Source: Dendrobium chrysotoxum
Lineage: Eukaryota; Streptophyta; Magnoliopsida; Asparagales; Orchidaceae
Assembly (NCBI GenBank): GCA_019925795.1
Contig: CM034314.1
Coordinates: 77,186,780 to 77,250,779, forward strand
DNA length: 64,000 bases
Reading direction: 5' to 3'
The notes beneath the pieces were generated by a model that saw only the letters and a program-made list of their open reading frames with translations, made no database searches and was not told the DNA's origin. The position numbers and the translations under genes are program-made. This document shows, piece by piece, positions 47,704 through 59,120 of this stretch (position 1 is its first letter; every line of letters starts with the position of its first letter).

Positions 47704-49007
47704 GAAACCGAATCCCACTCTCAAATAAACTCCATTTGAGCTAATGTATCGGGTGGGGGAAACCCGTTGTGATTAGATCGCACATATTATTATCCATCGG
47801 GGTGTGTTGGTGAGAGCCACTATCTTCAATGGTTAATCGTATGTGTGATCGAATCTGCCCTCCCATTGGCAACAGATACTGTCTCCCCTTATCGGGGAGG
47901 CGTTATTTTGTTAGTCCTTTCGAAGGTCCACAGCCTCCTCAAACACTTCCTCAGAATCACACTTCCTTATACACTTATAGAAGAGACCTTTGGCTTTAGT
48001 ATTGTTATTGAAGATAGGTACTTTTGATGGAACCTTTTTGAAGATGTGCCATTGGCATAATTTATGACAAGTGTGAGGTAAGGCATCTTCTATGGCCCTA
48101 GCCATAGCTTGGTCCTGATCAGTGAATATTGTTGTTGGATATTTAGGGCCCATTATTCATATAAATATTTTAAACAACCATGTGAAACTTTCAATCGTTT
48201 CTTCTGACAAAAAAGCAACCACTAACAAAATATTCTGCCAATGATTGTTAACACCAACAAATGGTGCAAATACAAAATTATATTTATTGAGCATGTAGCT
48301 AGTATCAAAAATCAACATATCTCCAAAGCATTCATAATCTATCATGCCTCTCCCATCAACCCAGAAAAAATTTAACAATCTATCATGCTCATCAATTTGA
48401 ACATCCCATGCGAACAAGTTGTCCTCAACTTGTCGATCTTTAAATAATTGAATCAAAGAATTAGTGTCACCATTTTCAATCCTTGCTCTTTTCTTCTTTT
48501 GAATAATATTGTAGGCATCCCTCTTAGAGAATCCAATATTCTGGAATCCTCCAACTTCCTCTGCAAGGTAGGTATATGCATCAACGATTCTAATTCCTAC
48601 ATCTGTCATTGATTTTAGGACCGAAGCTTTTTTCTCAACAACATTTCTACATGATCTTAGAAGGTGTCGGTCGGCAAGGCTAGCCAATTCATGGTTGTGG
48701 GATTCAATAAATATTTTGACATGCCAGTAACCATCTTCATCAACTGCAAACCTCACCATAGATGGACAATAGGTTCTAACATCTGATTTAGTAAATCTCT
48801 TTGTTGAATTCAGATCAATATTTTTCTTGAAACCAGCTTTTGAGCATACAAAGTCCTTGGATTTTATCTTCCTAGAATTTGGCTAGAAACTGTGATGATC
48901 CTTCCGCACGCTAAAGTCATTATCATTGGCATAAGTATAATAACATTCATATGCTTCTCTCTTGTCTTTATAAATAGCCTGAGATGATAACAAAACATCA
49001 GATCAGA

Positions 49008-49050
49008 AAGTGCAACTAAAGCGCAAGTAAAGCGCAACTAAAGCGCATCT
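49008..49050 (+). repeat. GCGCAACTAAA minisatellite, MULE locus 5
   Basis: GTGCAACTAAAGCGCAAGTA and two further units, about 30 bp upstream (in transposase sense) of the FAR1 exon acceptor, hence in an intron or leader. Confidence 0.85.
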
Positions 49051-49500
49051 TCTACAGCTTTTCTAAATCTAAAATTAATGTTTTTCTTCTTCCTAAAATA
49101 AACTAATTTTAAAGCTAAACCATAAGATCTAAGAGTTTATTAACTTTTTCGCCTAAACTCTAGACTGACTGCACAGCTTTGTTTACTTCTAAGAGCTTGT
49201 GCCTCTAATGAGCGGAAACCATATAACCTTTTTCTACATAGCTTTGTTTACAACTTTCTAGCTCATATTTTCTTCATACAACTTGCACTGAGATTGAAAC
49301 TTACCGATATGTTGAAACCTGAGAAAGATCCAGCTAAGTTAACTTCCGATTCATTCATACTTCCGGTTTCATGCACCCCTTACCCCTCTCTCTTCGGTGA
49401 GCAGTCCATCTCTTTTCTGCAATTTCCTAGCTCATTTTTTCTTCAAAAGTGCGGGTTTCTAAAATAGCGCCAACCCTACGTTTAAAATGAAAATAACATT

Positions 49501-49634
49501 GGGTTGGGTCGGGCCGATCGGGTTGAAAAGACATAAAGCAAAAATTTTAGATTAAAAAAATGAAGCCACATGGCGTGTTTCTATTGGCGTCCGAACGCAG
49601 AGATAGGTCCGAAGACCGGACCTAATAATTTTCC
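49501..49634 (-). repeat. MULE right terminal inverted repeat
   Basis: The complement reads GGAAAATTATTAGGTCCGGT at the outer end. It pairs with 34101-34234. Confidence 0.92.
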
Positions 49635-49860
49635 CTTCCAATGACCCGGTTAGGAAAGTAGAGGTATTAGATTTGACTTATGTTAAAAAAGGTAGACCTA
49701 AAAAGATTTGGTTAGAAAATATTAGAAATGATATTTCTTTATTAGATTTAATCAAGAATTTGACTTTTAACAGGACACAATGGAGAAAAAGGATTCATGT
49801 AGTCGACCCCACGTAGTGGGATAAAGGCTTAATGTTGTTCTTGTTGTTGCTATTTTTCAT
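49635..49860 (+). mobile_element. RTE-type LINE 3' end, right of the MULE
   Basis: Begins with the duplicated target and continues in the LINE frame: DPVRKVEVLDL, KKGRPKKIWLENI and TQWRKRIHVVDPT, then a stop and AAAGGCTTAATG plus a TTGTTCTTGTTGTTG tail, the simple-repeat 3' end expected of RTE elements. Confidence 0.85.
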
Positions 49861-50050
49861 ATTGAGTTATTGTATTAATAGTCATGTTGAAGTCATGTGA
49901 TTAGAGCTCTAATATGATAGAATTAGATTACTTAGGGGTTGTTTGGTTTGTTGCAACATCGGTGTAAGATAAATCAAATGCATTCATTTCAAAAATTTAG
50001 CTGTTTGTTATGTTGTATTACAAATGCAATATAATTCGTCAATGAATTTA

Positions 50051-50170
50051 GGCTTCGTTTGGGATGACTCTCTTTCTGCTTCTTAAAGCAGCTTTTCAGT
50101 TTAAAATTTTTAATTTTAGTACAAAAATTTTTCTTTATGAAGCAGTAAGAAAGCAATCCCAAACGAAGCC
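50051..50170. mobile_element. Tourist-like MITE, copy F
   Basis: GGCTTCGTTTGGGATGAC ... CCCAAACGAAGCC with TTA at both flanks (50048-50050, 50171-50173). This is the cleanest copy, at 120 bp. Confidence 0.92.
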
Positions 50171-50936
50171 TTAGAATTCACCCTCTAATGCATGAATTTT
50201 AGGGGATACACACCACTTATCTATGATAGTATTAATGCTAGAGCCTCCAAAGGGGGACTTAGCTTCGAGCCCAATAGAGCCTCTTAAATTCGAACTATTT
50301 TAGGGCATCTGGTGCGAAATTTTTTAATATTTTTTACTCTAACACACGCTAACTTCAAGAATGGATAAAATTATGATTTGGGAGAATTTCCTTGGTTCAT
50401 AGTCCTTAGGGGAGTTCCATGTTAACGTTTAGGGAGTAGTCATCTCTTATAAGTTTTTCAAGATTATAATTTTGTTCTATGATTTTTTTTAATACTATAT
50501 ACATTTTTTTTGAACGACACATGCTTTGACATTCAAAAATAAGGAGGCAAATGATAAATCACTTAAAAATTCATTTTTCAAGCATAAATGTCAATATAAT
50601 ATTTGGATTGGAAACCTATGAAATTAATTTCAAGGACATCCAAGCTTTGATTTTAACAAACTTATCGTTAAAGTAAACGTATCAATGAGATGATCTCATT
50701 AGCCCCAAAATGATGTGATTGAAAAAGTAGTTTTGAAAAAGTTTTAATTTTCTTTGAGAAATGTTTAATTTCTGGAATTTTTAATTTTGAAATTGAACGC
50801 TCATTATGAATGATAAATCACCTCGAGAGGTGAACATATCGTTCCCTAATGGGTTCAAATTTCAAAGCTTTGAATATATCTGGATTATCGTAGTTAAATT
50901 CAAGAAAGAACTACATATGACCCCGAAGGATCAAAA
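50171..50936. other. Gene-free AT-rich stretch
   Basis: Nothing recognised between the MITE and the long inverted insertion. Confidence 0.5.
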
Positions 50937-51168
50937 TGAGTATTCAATCGAATATTTAACTACAATAATTTGGATAAAAGGATCATTGATCTCATAATCA
51001 AACTTACGATAGTAATTGATATATCTTTACAGAGAAAGAAGTTATCAATCACTATTGATCATTTGTAAATGACGATAATGATCGTCGAGTTGATTTTTTC
51101 AAAGATAATTAATTAAAGGTTTTGAAAAAGCTTGATTTTTGAAATTCGGGTCTGGGTTTCTAAATCTC

Positions 51169-51225
51169 CTACGAGAGTAAGCCCTCGTAGTTAATTACAT
51201 CATAGGAAATCAGAAATTTCCTACG
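51169..51225 (-). other. Double-hairpin module, copy 3
   Basis: On the minus strand H1 is CGTAGGAAAT (51225-51216) with ATTTCCTATG (51210-51201), one G-T pair, loop TTCTG. The spacer is ATGTAATTAA. H2 is CTACGAG, loop GGCTTACT, CTCGTAG (51190-51169). Upstream is TTAATCGAGAGT, as in copies 1 and 2. Confidence 0.85.
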
Positions 51226-53379
51226 AAAACTCTCGATTAAAATAGCGATACGAATTTTATTTAAGAGTTCAAAGCTTGATGTCAAAGGAGGTCGGGACTG
51301 GAATTTCAACAGGGATAGGATCAAAATTGAACACTTATTTCTAGAGTCAAAGGAGGAAGGGTAGGAGATATTTTGAGATTATGAATTGCTTCAGAAACAC
51401 CCCAACCTATCCTAAGTGTTGGACTTGAGTTTGATTGAAAGAGATTTAAGTTTAAATGATTGATTTTATTAGAAAGTGGGAATTAAATTTCCAAAATTTG
51501 AGGTCTTATGATTAAAAAAATCTGCCTCAGATCCTAAGTCTAAATTGGGTACTGAAAATCAGTGACCCGGATCCTAGCTAATGCAATGCAGTACTAGACT
51601 TACCCCGGCCTGGATTGGGGAGCCAGCTAAACCACCTAAATGCTTCAAAACAATGTGTCCGGTCTTTTATGAAAGAGTGGTTACGTTATTTAAAATTGAG
51701 TTTTAAGGAATTGTGGTCGACATTTAGAGCAGATTCCCAATTGACCCCTTGACATATGTTGGGTGAAATGCTTAAGCTAAAAAAAATGTAATTAAGAATT
51801 AGACTCAATTTTAATTTGTTACTAATGTGATGCATGCTAGTTGACTCGAATGCTTTGAAATTAGAATGAAGCCGTTTTAAAATCAAGCTTAAAAAATAGA
51901 TTTTATCCTAGAGATTGCACAACATCCCCGTGGACAGAACTGCACCCTAATAGGTCAGGTGGTCTGCCAAAACTCGCAGGCGGGGAGGTGCCTAACACGG
52001 AAGAGAAAAGTCAATATGAATGCATGAAAAACCCCCGGCGAGTTCGGGCTTACTTCTTAAAAGCGTTAGAGTTTCTATCTGAGCCTAAATATTTTAAATT
52101 TTAATTAAAGTAGAAATAGTTTTGATCGTACCCTCACGAGTATCTGATTGGGTTCCAGGCTAAATCAAAATTGACATGCAAAAGTGCCAAAAGAAACTAC
52201 TAAAAACATGCAATCCTAATATCACAATCAACATAACAATTAAATTAATTAAATAATCAAATCAATTAAATGTAATATTCAAACTGAAAGTCCATGTGAC
52301 AATTGCCACTTAATTATACAACCCAGGGTCTGCAGGAAAAGTAAAGTGATCGGGTACCACTGACTACAACCCGGATTCTACTCCTAAAAGACTCAAGTGA
52401 CTTTGAGAATGGGTCTTCTCATTCTTCACTTCTTCGTCTTCTTGGAACTCCTTGGATCGTCAGGTCCGGATATCCAAATGAAAAGAAACTCCCCCTGAAT
52501 AGGGGTGTTATCTTTTCTCTTTGGATATTTAAAAATCATCCTAATTTGGATCTTCAAATGGATAGGAACTCTCCCCTAAGGGATGTCCCTTCCTCTTTGG
52601 ATTCCAAATTGGATGCTTAAACATCCCATTCTCAAAACACTTAACAATTACAACTCAATTCAAATATCAAATTACATTAATCAAAATTAAAATATAGACT
52701 CAACCACCTACAGGGTTATCCTAATAATCAATAATTATATAAACATCCCAAGTAGTTAATATTGATTTCAAGCAGTTAATATTTGAAATTAAAATACTCA
52801 AAATACAGTTACGCTTGGCAATGCTCTTTTAATTTTAAAGGGAGACTAAAGGAAATTTTCTGGAGCACCTGTGCAATTTATTATTTATGATTTTGCCCCC
52901 TTTATTTAATGTCTTGTATGAGCATGGCCACCTGCATAAGATTGAATTAGTACCAATCGTCTCTAGCCTAGGGGTAGATCTAACGTATAATCAAATCAAC
53001 ACAGAATGCAGTAAATAAATAAACAATCACATCAATATTAATTACTTAAATCTAGCAACCAGCATGCAATGAAAACCACGAAAAATCCGGCATACGCAAG
53101 TAGCAGAAAAGTAAACACCGGCCTAGCCTAAGACTAGAGTTGGTTGTCCTAGCAAATCATCTAAAATGTGTGAGGTATGCTGTGTAGTTTGGATTAAGGA
53201 TTTTAAATTTAATTAAATCATTAAGAATCAATTCATTTTCAGTTTAACACTTCTTAGAATCCATTCGTGGTGTTGTGCCACCAGGCTTGAGGAACAAAGC
53301 CTCCTTATGACACGTAGCCCCGCAGCCCGGAGTAGTCCAGCCTAAAAATTTCATTTCAGGAGTGATTGTTATGTATTAA

Positions 53380-55620
53380 GGGGGTTAGTTAAGTGTTTTA
53401 AACATCAATTTAATATTTACTGGAATTTAAAATTAATTATTAAATTTTAGAATTTTCTGGATTATTTTAATCATTTAATTAAGGGGTCAAAAATTAATTT
53501 TTTGATTTAAAGAATTTTTTGAAAATTTAATATTTTATTAAAATACTAGACCTTAATACGATCAGTTAAACAATAAGTACGCTGAAATTGGATTTTTCTA
53601 GATTTTATTATGAAGTTTTGAAGTTTTGACTTGATTTTGAACTAAGTTTGAGCAAAAGTTGACTTTTTCAAAATTAATTGATTTCTGAAAAATTAACATT
53701 TTTATAAATATTAGACCTTAAGATGAGTCATATGCCTTTGAGTTTGCTCAATTTAGAGTTTATTTGAATTAGTTATGAATTTTTGAAGTTTTGAGTATTT
53801 ATTGAATTTTCAAGAATTGTTTAATTAGAGGCCTTTTTGTGATTTGAATTCAAATGACCTCTAAACTCCTTGAAATCAACTCCAAAGGTCAGAAATGACC
53901 TAAGAAGAGATTCCTAAGTATTTGAGAGAGTTTTGGAATTTTTAATTATTTTTAATTAATTAAATATTAAATTTTAATTAAACTTAAATTAAACTTAATT
54001 TTGAAGTCCAGTCAATGGGTTTTTATTTTTCATTGACTAAGGATTCAATTCTGGTCAGTTTGAGGTATTATTTGTAATTTTTGGATTTAAATTTGATTTA
54101 TTATATTTTCTTGAAGTTTTAAAGGCTTAATTAAGGTTTAGTTTTGATTAAATTAATTAAAGAGCTTAATGACTCCAAATTCCAGTGGGAAATTTTTCTT
54201 AAGGCTGAGAATGTCACTATGTTTAAGTGTTCAAAGTTTCAAGTCAATAGGAGATGAATCCTAATTATTGAAAATATTCTAAATCCTCTAATCAAGTCCT
54301 TAATTATTATCCTTAATGACACTAAATTTGATAGGTCTGAATCAAAGTTTCTAGACCCTTGACTTAACATATAAATGCATACAAACACATTCAATTCCTA
54401 AATCTAGGAAAACCCTAAGTGTGTGTGCGCACCTACACATGCAATAATTAATATTTGATTAACTATAATTAATAACTTGATTAGTGAATGGTTAATACAT
54501 AACCAATCACTAATGCTCCCACATAATTTCCATTCAAGTAAGCTCAATCTATGTTTGAAATTTCAATGGATCTCTCAATATTCAAGATTTAAATAAATTT
54601 AATTTTAAAATGACTTTAAAATATCCATATATATATATATATATATATAATTAAGTTAATTTGAAAATATTTGACACGTCCTCTAATTTTAAAAGTTATT
54701 TAAAAATAAAATTTAAATTTCTAAATATTTAATATAATATTCAATTAAATATTATTTACATATTAAAATATTCAAGTAATTCAAAGTATTAAAATAAACT
54801 GAGTTTTTAAATTTTGAAAATAATTTTAAATTAAAATTCTTAATTTTCTGAAAAATTTGATATATCATTTGTATTTTTTTGATTTTATTTCAATTTATTT
54901 TAAATTTTTAAAGCTTAGGGTTCATTAATTGAATTTAAATAATTTAAAATTGATTAAAGTTTACGGTAATTCTTTAATTAAATATTAAAATATTTCTAGA
55001 ATTCTAAAATTATTTATAATAATTTTCTTTAACTAAAAAAAAATTTATTACTTAGATTTAATGATAATTAATTAAAGATTTAAACATTAAAATAAAAATA
55101 AAAAAATGTTAAACATTTAATTATTTAATTATTATTTAATTACTTAATTATTCAAATCATATTGAATATTAAATTTGAATTAAATTTTAATTTCAAAATA
55201 CTTAAAATATGTTTTATGATTTAATTAAGATATTTTAAATAATATTTTAAAGTTTTAAAATAGTTAAATTAATATTAAGAATTAATATTAATTAAATATT
55301 AATATATATTAAAATTATTTAAAGTGTTTAAATAAAATATTTTAAATTAGGGGATTTAAACTTCTGAAAATTTAAAATATATTTCAAAATAAAATTTATT
55401 ATTATATAATATATTTTAATCATTATTAAATTAATATTATAATTTTAAAATAATTAAAGCTTAATATTTAAAATATATTTAGTATTCTTAAATTAATATT
55501 AATTTTAAATTAAAGTATTAATTTTTTTGAAAATACTAATATATATATATATATATATATATTTTCAAATTAATATTTAATATTTATTTTAAAAGAAAAT
55601 TAAATTTAAAAATGATTTTA
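53380..55620. other. Extremely AT-rich interior of the inverted insertion
   Basis: Dominated by TTAAATATTTAAAAT variants, with (AT)n runs near 54628-54648 and 55539-55562. No gene seen. Confidence 0.7.
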
Positions 55621-55638
55621 AATTGATTTAAAATCAAA

Positions 55639-56480
55639 TTAGAGGGATGGCGGCGCCGCCGCCGGCCGAATGCCACGTGGCGTGATCGGATTGGAGGGCT
55701 TCCACCGCGGGGTAATGATTGTTGGCGGCGCAACGATTGCGCCGCCAGCAATCATTGGGCAGTGAGTGACCGCGGGGATGCAGTTACTTAATCCACGTCG
55801 GCATGTGCTGCTCACCGTCGGATTACCCGCGATAATGGATTGACGGTTATAATCAAGCCAGATAAAAGTCCGTTCAACCAAATGATCCACGCGGTTGGAT
55901 CGAAAGGCAGAGTGATAGAATCTTAGCCGTTGATCAAGAAATCAACGGTTAAGATCTCACACAGCGAGCAGAAGTCGCGTATTAAGCTCTAAAACGATAA
56001 ATCGTCTCAAACTTTCAACACAGACAATCATTTTAAATAAAATTTTAAACATAGAATGAGCTCATGAACAGAAATCATGTGGAGTATAAATTAAAGCGTG
56101 AAATGCACTTTCCAAGAAGTTATTTAGCTCTAAGTGTGTAAGCTAGGGTTTGAGTTTTAAGAAGATCTAACCATTCATTTTGGGAAATTTTTTATTCTCT
56201 GAAACTGTAGTTTGTCCACGCAACTTTCCTTAGTTGAGGTCGAGGCTGAAGGAGCTACGGATCGAAAGGAAATGGACCTGGATGGATTTGGAGCTTGAAT
56301 AGCCGGAGGATCGTCGCCGGCGAGCTCCTGGTGGCCGAGTTTTGATCGAGGAAGCTTAAGAATCCCTAGGGAGCTCAAACAAAATCTCAGAAGGGCTTGA
56401 GAATGTTGGAGTTGTGAGAGAGTGTTAGGGTTAGAATCATAGCCTTCCTAAGGGTTTTCCCCTATTCAAAACTCTCCAGG
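55639..56480. other. GC-rich promoter-like block of the inverted insertion
   Basis: An abrupt switch to GCGGCGCCGCCGCCGGCCG-type sequence. Its place in the element matches the GC-rich blocks at 5690-6300 and 39190-39700, close to the 5' end of each LTR. The minus-strand ORFs here lack any domain and are not called. Confidence 0.5.
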
Positions 56481-57179
56481 TAGTTTGGACGGCCAGGATT
56501 ATTTTGGCAAGGCTCTAGGATGCTGCCAAGTGTCTAGGGGTTGTTAGGAGCAGAGGCCAAGGACAAGGGAAGGACAAGCCACATGGAAAGTGGCTTTGGT
56601 CCCCACCTTGGCACATGGGAGTGATTTGAACCACTTGATCATGATTCAAAGGCCAGGATATGTCTTGAGAATATTCTAGAATGAGTTTGTTGCTGGAAAG
56701 GGTTAGGGAAGAGTGTATTAGCCTTAAGAGGTCATTTGACCAACTTTGACTACTCTAAACCCTTAGTTTGAATGTTTGACTGGTCCCCATGCCACATGGC
56801 AGCTGAGGTGGCATGGGAAGGATTCTTTGAATGCTAGAGTAATGAGTTTAGGGCTTGACATTAGAGTTTGGGTGCCATAGAATCAATATTTTGGAATTTG
56901 AATGGTCTTTTGACCATTTGTTGACTGATTTGACCAGTCAACAGGTCAAATAAGATGGTGTGGCATGTAAGGTGCACCAAAGTTTTGATTGGACTAGTTT
57001 GGAAGAAGCTTGAAGCTATGGGATAAAAGTTTGAATGTATATATGTGCTTGAAGAGGGGTTTGACCAAAGTTTGAAATTTGACTAAGCCAAACCATGGTT
57101 GATTTGACTCATGACAAGTCTAGACAGGTTTAAAATATCATTTGAAATGGGTTTGAGAGCTTAAAGGATTTGATTGGAT

Positions 57180-57870
57180 CGAATGGGTTGGAATAACCCA
57201 TTTAGACCCTTAAGGAACACCTAGGTCAACCTAGGTTGACTTGGTCAACCAAGTTGACCCAAGGGGTGGGTCCAGGTTTCAAGAGGTTTGAAATGACATA
57301 AGAGATCTGGTGGAGGTGATTTCAGGGTTCAAATGGGTCATTTAGATCAAATGACTTGTTTAGGCCCTTAATGGGCCTAATGGGTCAACCAGGTTGACCC
57401 AAAGTCAAGGATTGGGTCCAACCAGTTCAGGATGATATTCTGAGTTCACTTGTGGTGGTTTCAAGGTCTGGAGAGGTTGTTTAGTTAAGGTGACCTATTT
57501 GGGCCCTTAATGGGCCTTTAGGTCAACCCTGGTTGACTTGGTTAACCAGGTGGGTCCAGAGTCTGGGAATGGGATCGACAGATTCAAAATGACATTTGGA
57601 GACCAATGAAGGTGGTCCCAAGGTCTGAGGAGGTCATTTGATCAAAATGACATATTTTGACCCTAAAGGGCCTATTTGGCCAACCTGGTTGACTTGGTCA
57701 ACCAAATTGACCAAGGGGCTGGTTTTGGGTTCAATAGGTTGGGTTTGACATTTGAAACTTTCTAGAAGTGATTGCATTTGATTTGGAGCTCATTTGGTTC
57801 AAAGTGACTATTCACACCCCATAGGGGTATTTTAGTCATTTTGACCCCTGGTTAACTAGGGGTCAAATTG
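57180..57870. repeat. Degenerate ~135-bp tandem repeat rich in GGTCAACC/GGTTGACC
   Basis: Four to five units, each with a self-complementary GGTCAACCNGGTTGACC core and a GGCCCTTAATGGGCC palindrome, separated by TTTGAAATGACATTTG-type sequence. Confidence 0.75.
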
Positions 57871-58429
57871 AGTCCAACAAAATGTAGTTTATTGCTCAAT
57901 GGATCATAATCAAGGGTCTGGAAGTGATTTGAGGGTTTGGAGAAGGCTCCAAGGTCAGGATCCACTGGGTGGCAGGTCCAGCGGCATAAACTGTAAATAT
58001 TTAAAGGTTTTACAGCCTTTGGATTTCAATTTAGTTTCTGGGGTTAGAGACCTCAGAATGAGCTCAGATTTGGAGTGTTGCCTCTAGAGACATGTCACAT
58101 CAGTGTGGAACTGACAGACCCTGAATCAGAGGTCATTTGATAGGATTTTGAAATGTTCAAAGATTTGCTGGAAAAGGCTTTTAGGACTTAGACCTTTAGC
58201 CTTTGAATTTGAGTTTGAATTTCTAGTTTTGAGCTGAATTTTGAGTTTGAATGATAGGGTTTGAACTACCTAAATCATTTACAATCATTTAGGTGATTGT
58301 AGATGATTAGATAGGATTAAGGTCAGGTCAAAGGCTGTGACAACTGGATTTGAATTGTTTAAAGGTCAGGATTGGTCAGGGGTTTGAATTGAATTAAGCT
58401 CTGGATTGATTTGAGTCTTGAATAGATTA

Positions 58430-59120
58430 ATTTAAAGTCTGGGTTGGTCTGGAGTTTGAATAAATTTGAGGTCTGGATAGATCTAAGGTCTAGGAGAATC
58501 CAAAGACCTAGATTGATCTGGACTCTGGGTAGATCTAGGATATGGGTAGATCCTAGGACCTGAAGTCTGGAAGAATCTTAAGGTCTAGGATCTAGGAGGT
58601 CTCTAGAATCTAAGAAACCCTAGGTTTTAGAATCAAAAGAGTCTTAAGATCTAGAGTAGATCCTAAAGTCTGATTTCTAAGAAGATCCTAGGGTTTGGAA
58701 GTCCTAGGGCCTGGGGTCTAGAATGATCCTAAGATCTAGATGGATTTAGAGAAATCCTATGGTCTAAAGTAGATCTGAGGATCTGGAGTCTAGGAAGGAA
58801 TCCTAGGGTCTAGAATAATCCTAAGATTTAGATGGATCTAGGAGAATCCTAGGGTCTAGAATAGATCCTAGGGTCTAAGAAGATCATATGATCTAGAGTC
58901 TGGCAGAATCCTAGGGTCTAGAATAGATCCTAGGGTCTGAAGTCTAGGAGGATCCTAGAGTCTAGGTTAGTCTGGAGTTTGATTGAGTTGAGTTTTAAAA
59001 TTAATATAGGATTAAGTCAATTTGAATCTGGATTGATATTTAAAGTTTGGATTGATCTAAGATCAGCTTGATCCTAGGGTCAAGATTAATTCTAAGGATT
59101 GGAAAGATCCTAAGGTCTGG
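58430..59120. repeat. Degenerate GATCCTAGGGTCTAGAA repeat
   Basis: More than 20 irregular units of ~25-35 bp built from GATCCTAGGGTCT, TCTAGAATAGATCC and AAGTCTAGGAG, next to the right end of the inverted insertion. Confidence 0.85.

Larger units (their letters stand above)
38671..47932 (+). mobile_element. 9.26-kb LTR-type insertion in the MULE transposase (probable solo LTR)
   Basis: Starts TGTTGACCTCATTTTCG and ends CGAAGGTCCACA, flanked by a perfect 5-bp duplication GCCTC (38666-38670 and 47933-47937). Joining the flanks restores the transposase frame. There is no gag, pol, internal PBS or PPT, and no second copy of the left end inside, so a solo LTR fits better than a two-LTR element; a LARD with unrecognised LTRs is the alternative. 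Order: degenerate GAGTCGAATTAGACC stretch, GC-rich block (39190-39700), AT-rich middle with tandem repeats, then a 3' part (45.8-47.9 kb) homologous in inverse orientation to 50.9-53.3 kb. The gene-free stretches inside hold only short ORFs without domains. Confidence 0.75.
37693..48978 (-). pseudogene. FAR1-MULE-SWIM transposase, interrupted by a nested insertion
   Basis: Read on the minus strand. The exon begins at 48978 after a CAG acceptor: FAR1 DNA-binding domain (EAYECYYTYANDNDFSVRK, FVCSKAGFKK, ending with the FIESHNHELA signature). The MULE catalytic domain contains DMLIFDTSYML (first Asp), TIFTDQDQAMARAI (second Asp) and CHKLCQWHIFKK. The coding frame is cut at 47938-38665 by the insertion and resumes with EAWAEMIKEGNLHNHEWLQD and KDYFSIGILSTQHSECTN. 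The C-terminal SWIM finger is IQCTCKKYDTMGLLCSH (CXCXnCXH), after which a basic tail ends at 37693. In-frame stops: TAG 48883-48885 in FAR1, TGA about 48154-48156 in MULE, TAG 38398-38400. Apart from the insertion the frame is unshifted throughout, so loss of function looks recent or occurred by point mutations alone. FAR1/FHY3 transcription factors derive from this transposase family. Confidence 0.88.
34101..49634. mobile_element. 15.5-kb Mutator-like element with ULP1 gene (Kaonashi-like MULE), carrying a nested insertion
   Basis: 134-bp terminal inverted repeats (34101-34234 and 49501-49634) are flanked by a perfect 9-bp duplication CTTCCAATG (34092-34100 and 49635-49643), as expected for Mutator. 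The element holds a ULP1/C48-protease gene on the plus strand (left) and a FAR1-MULE-SWIM transposase on the minus strand (right), with 3' ends converging near 37.06-37.69 kb. Without the 9.26-kb nested insertion it is about 6.3 kb. MULEs with a captured ULP1-like gene are known in plants (the Kaonashi group of Arabidopsis and relatives); the assignment here is by architecture. Both genes carry stops, so the copy is not autonomous now. Confidence 0.9.

Noticed and set aside
38671..47932. A host gene or autonomous retroelement inside the 9.26-kb insertion
   Set aside because: All ORFs are under 115 aa, lack gag/pol motifs and do not chain into exons.
55639..56378. Minus-strand ORFs of 83 and 67 aa in the inverted insertion
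   Set aside because: GC-rich low-complexity sequence without any recognised motif.
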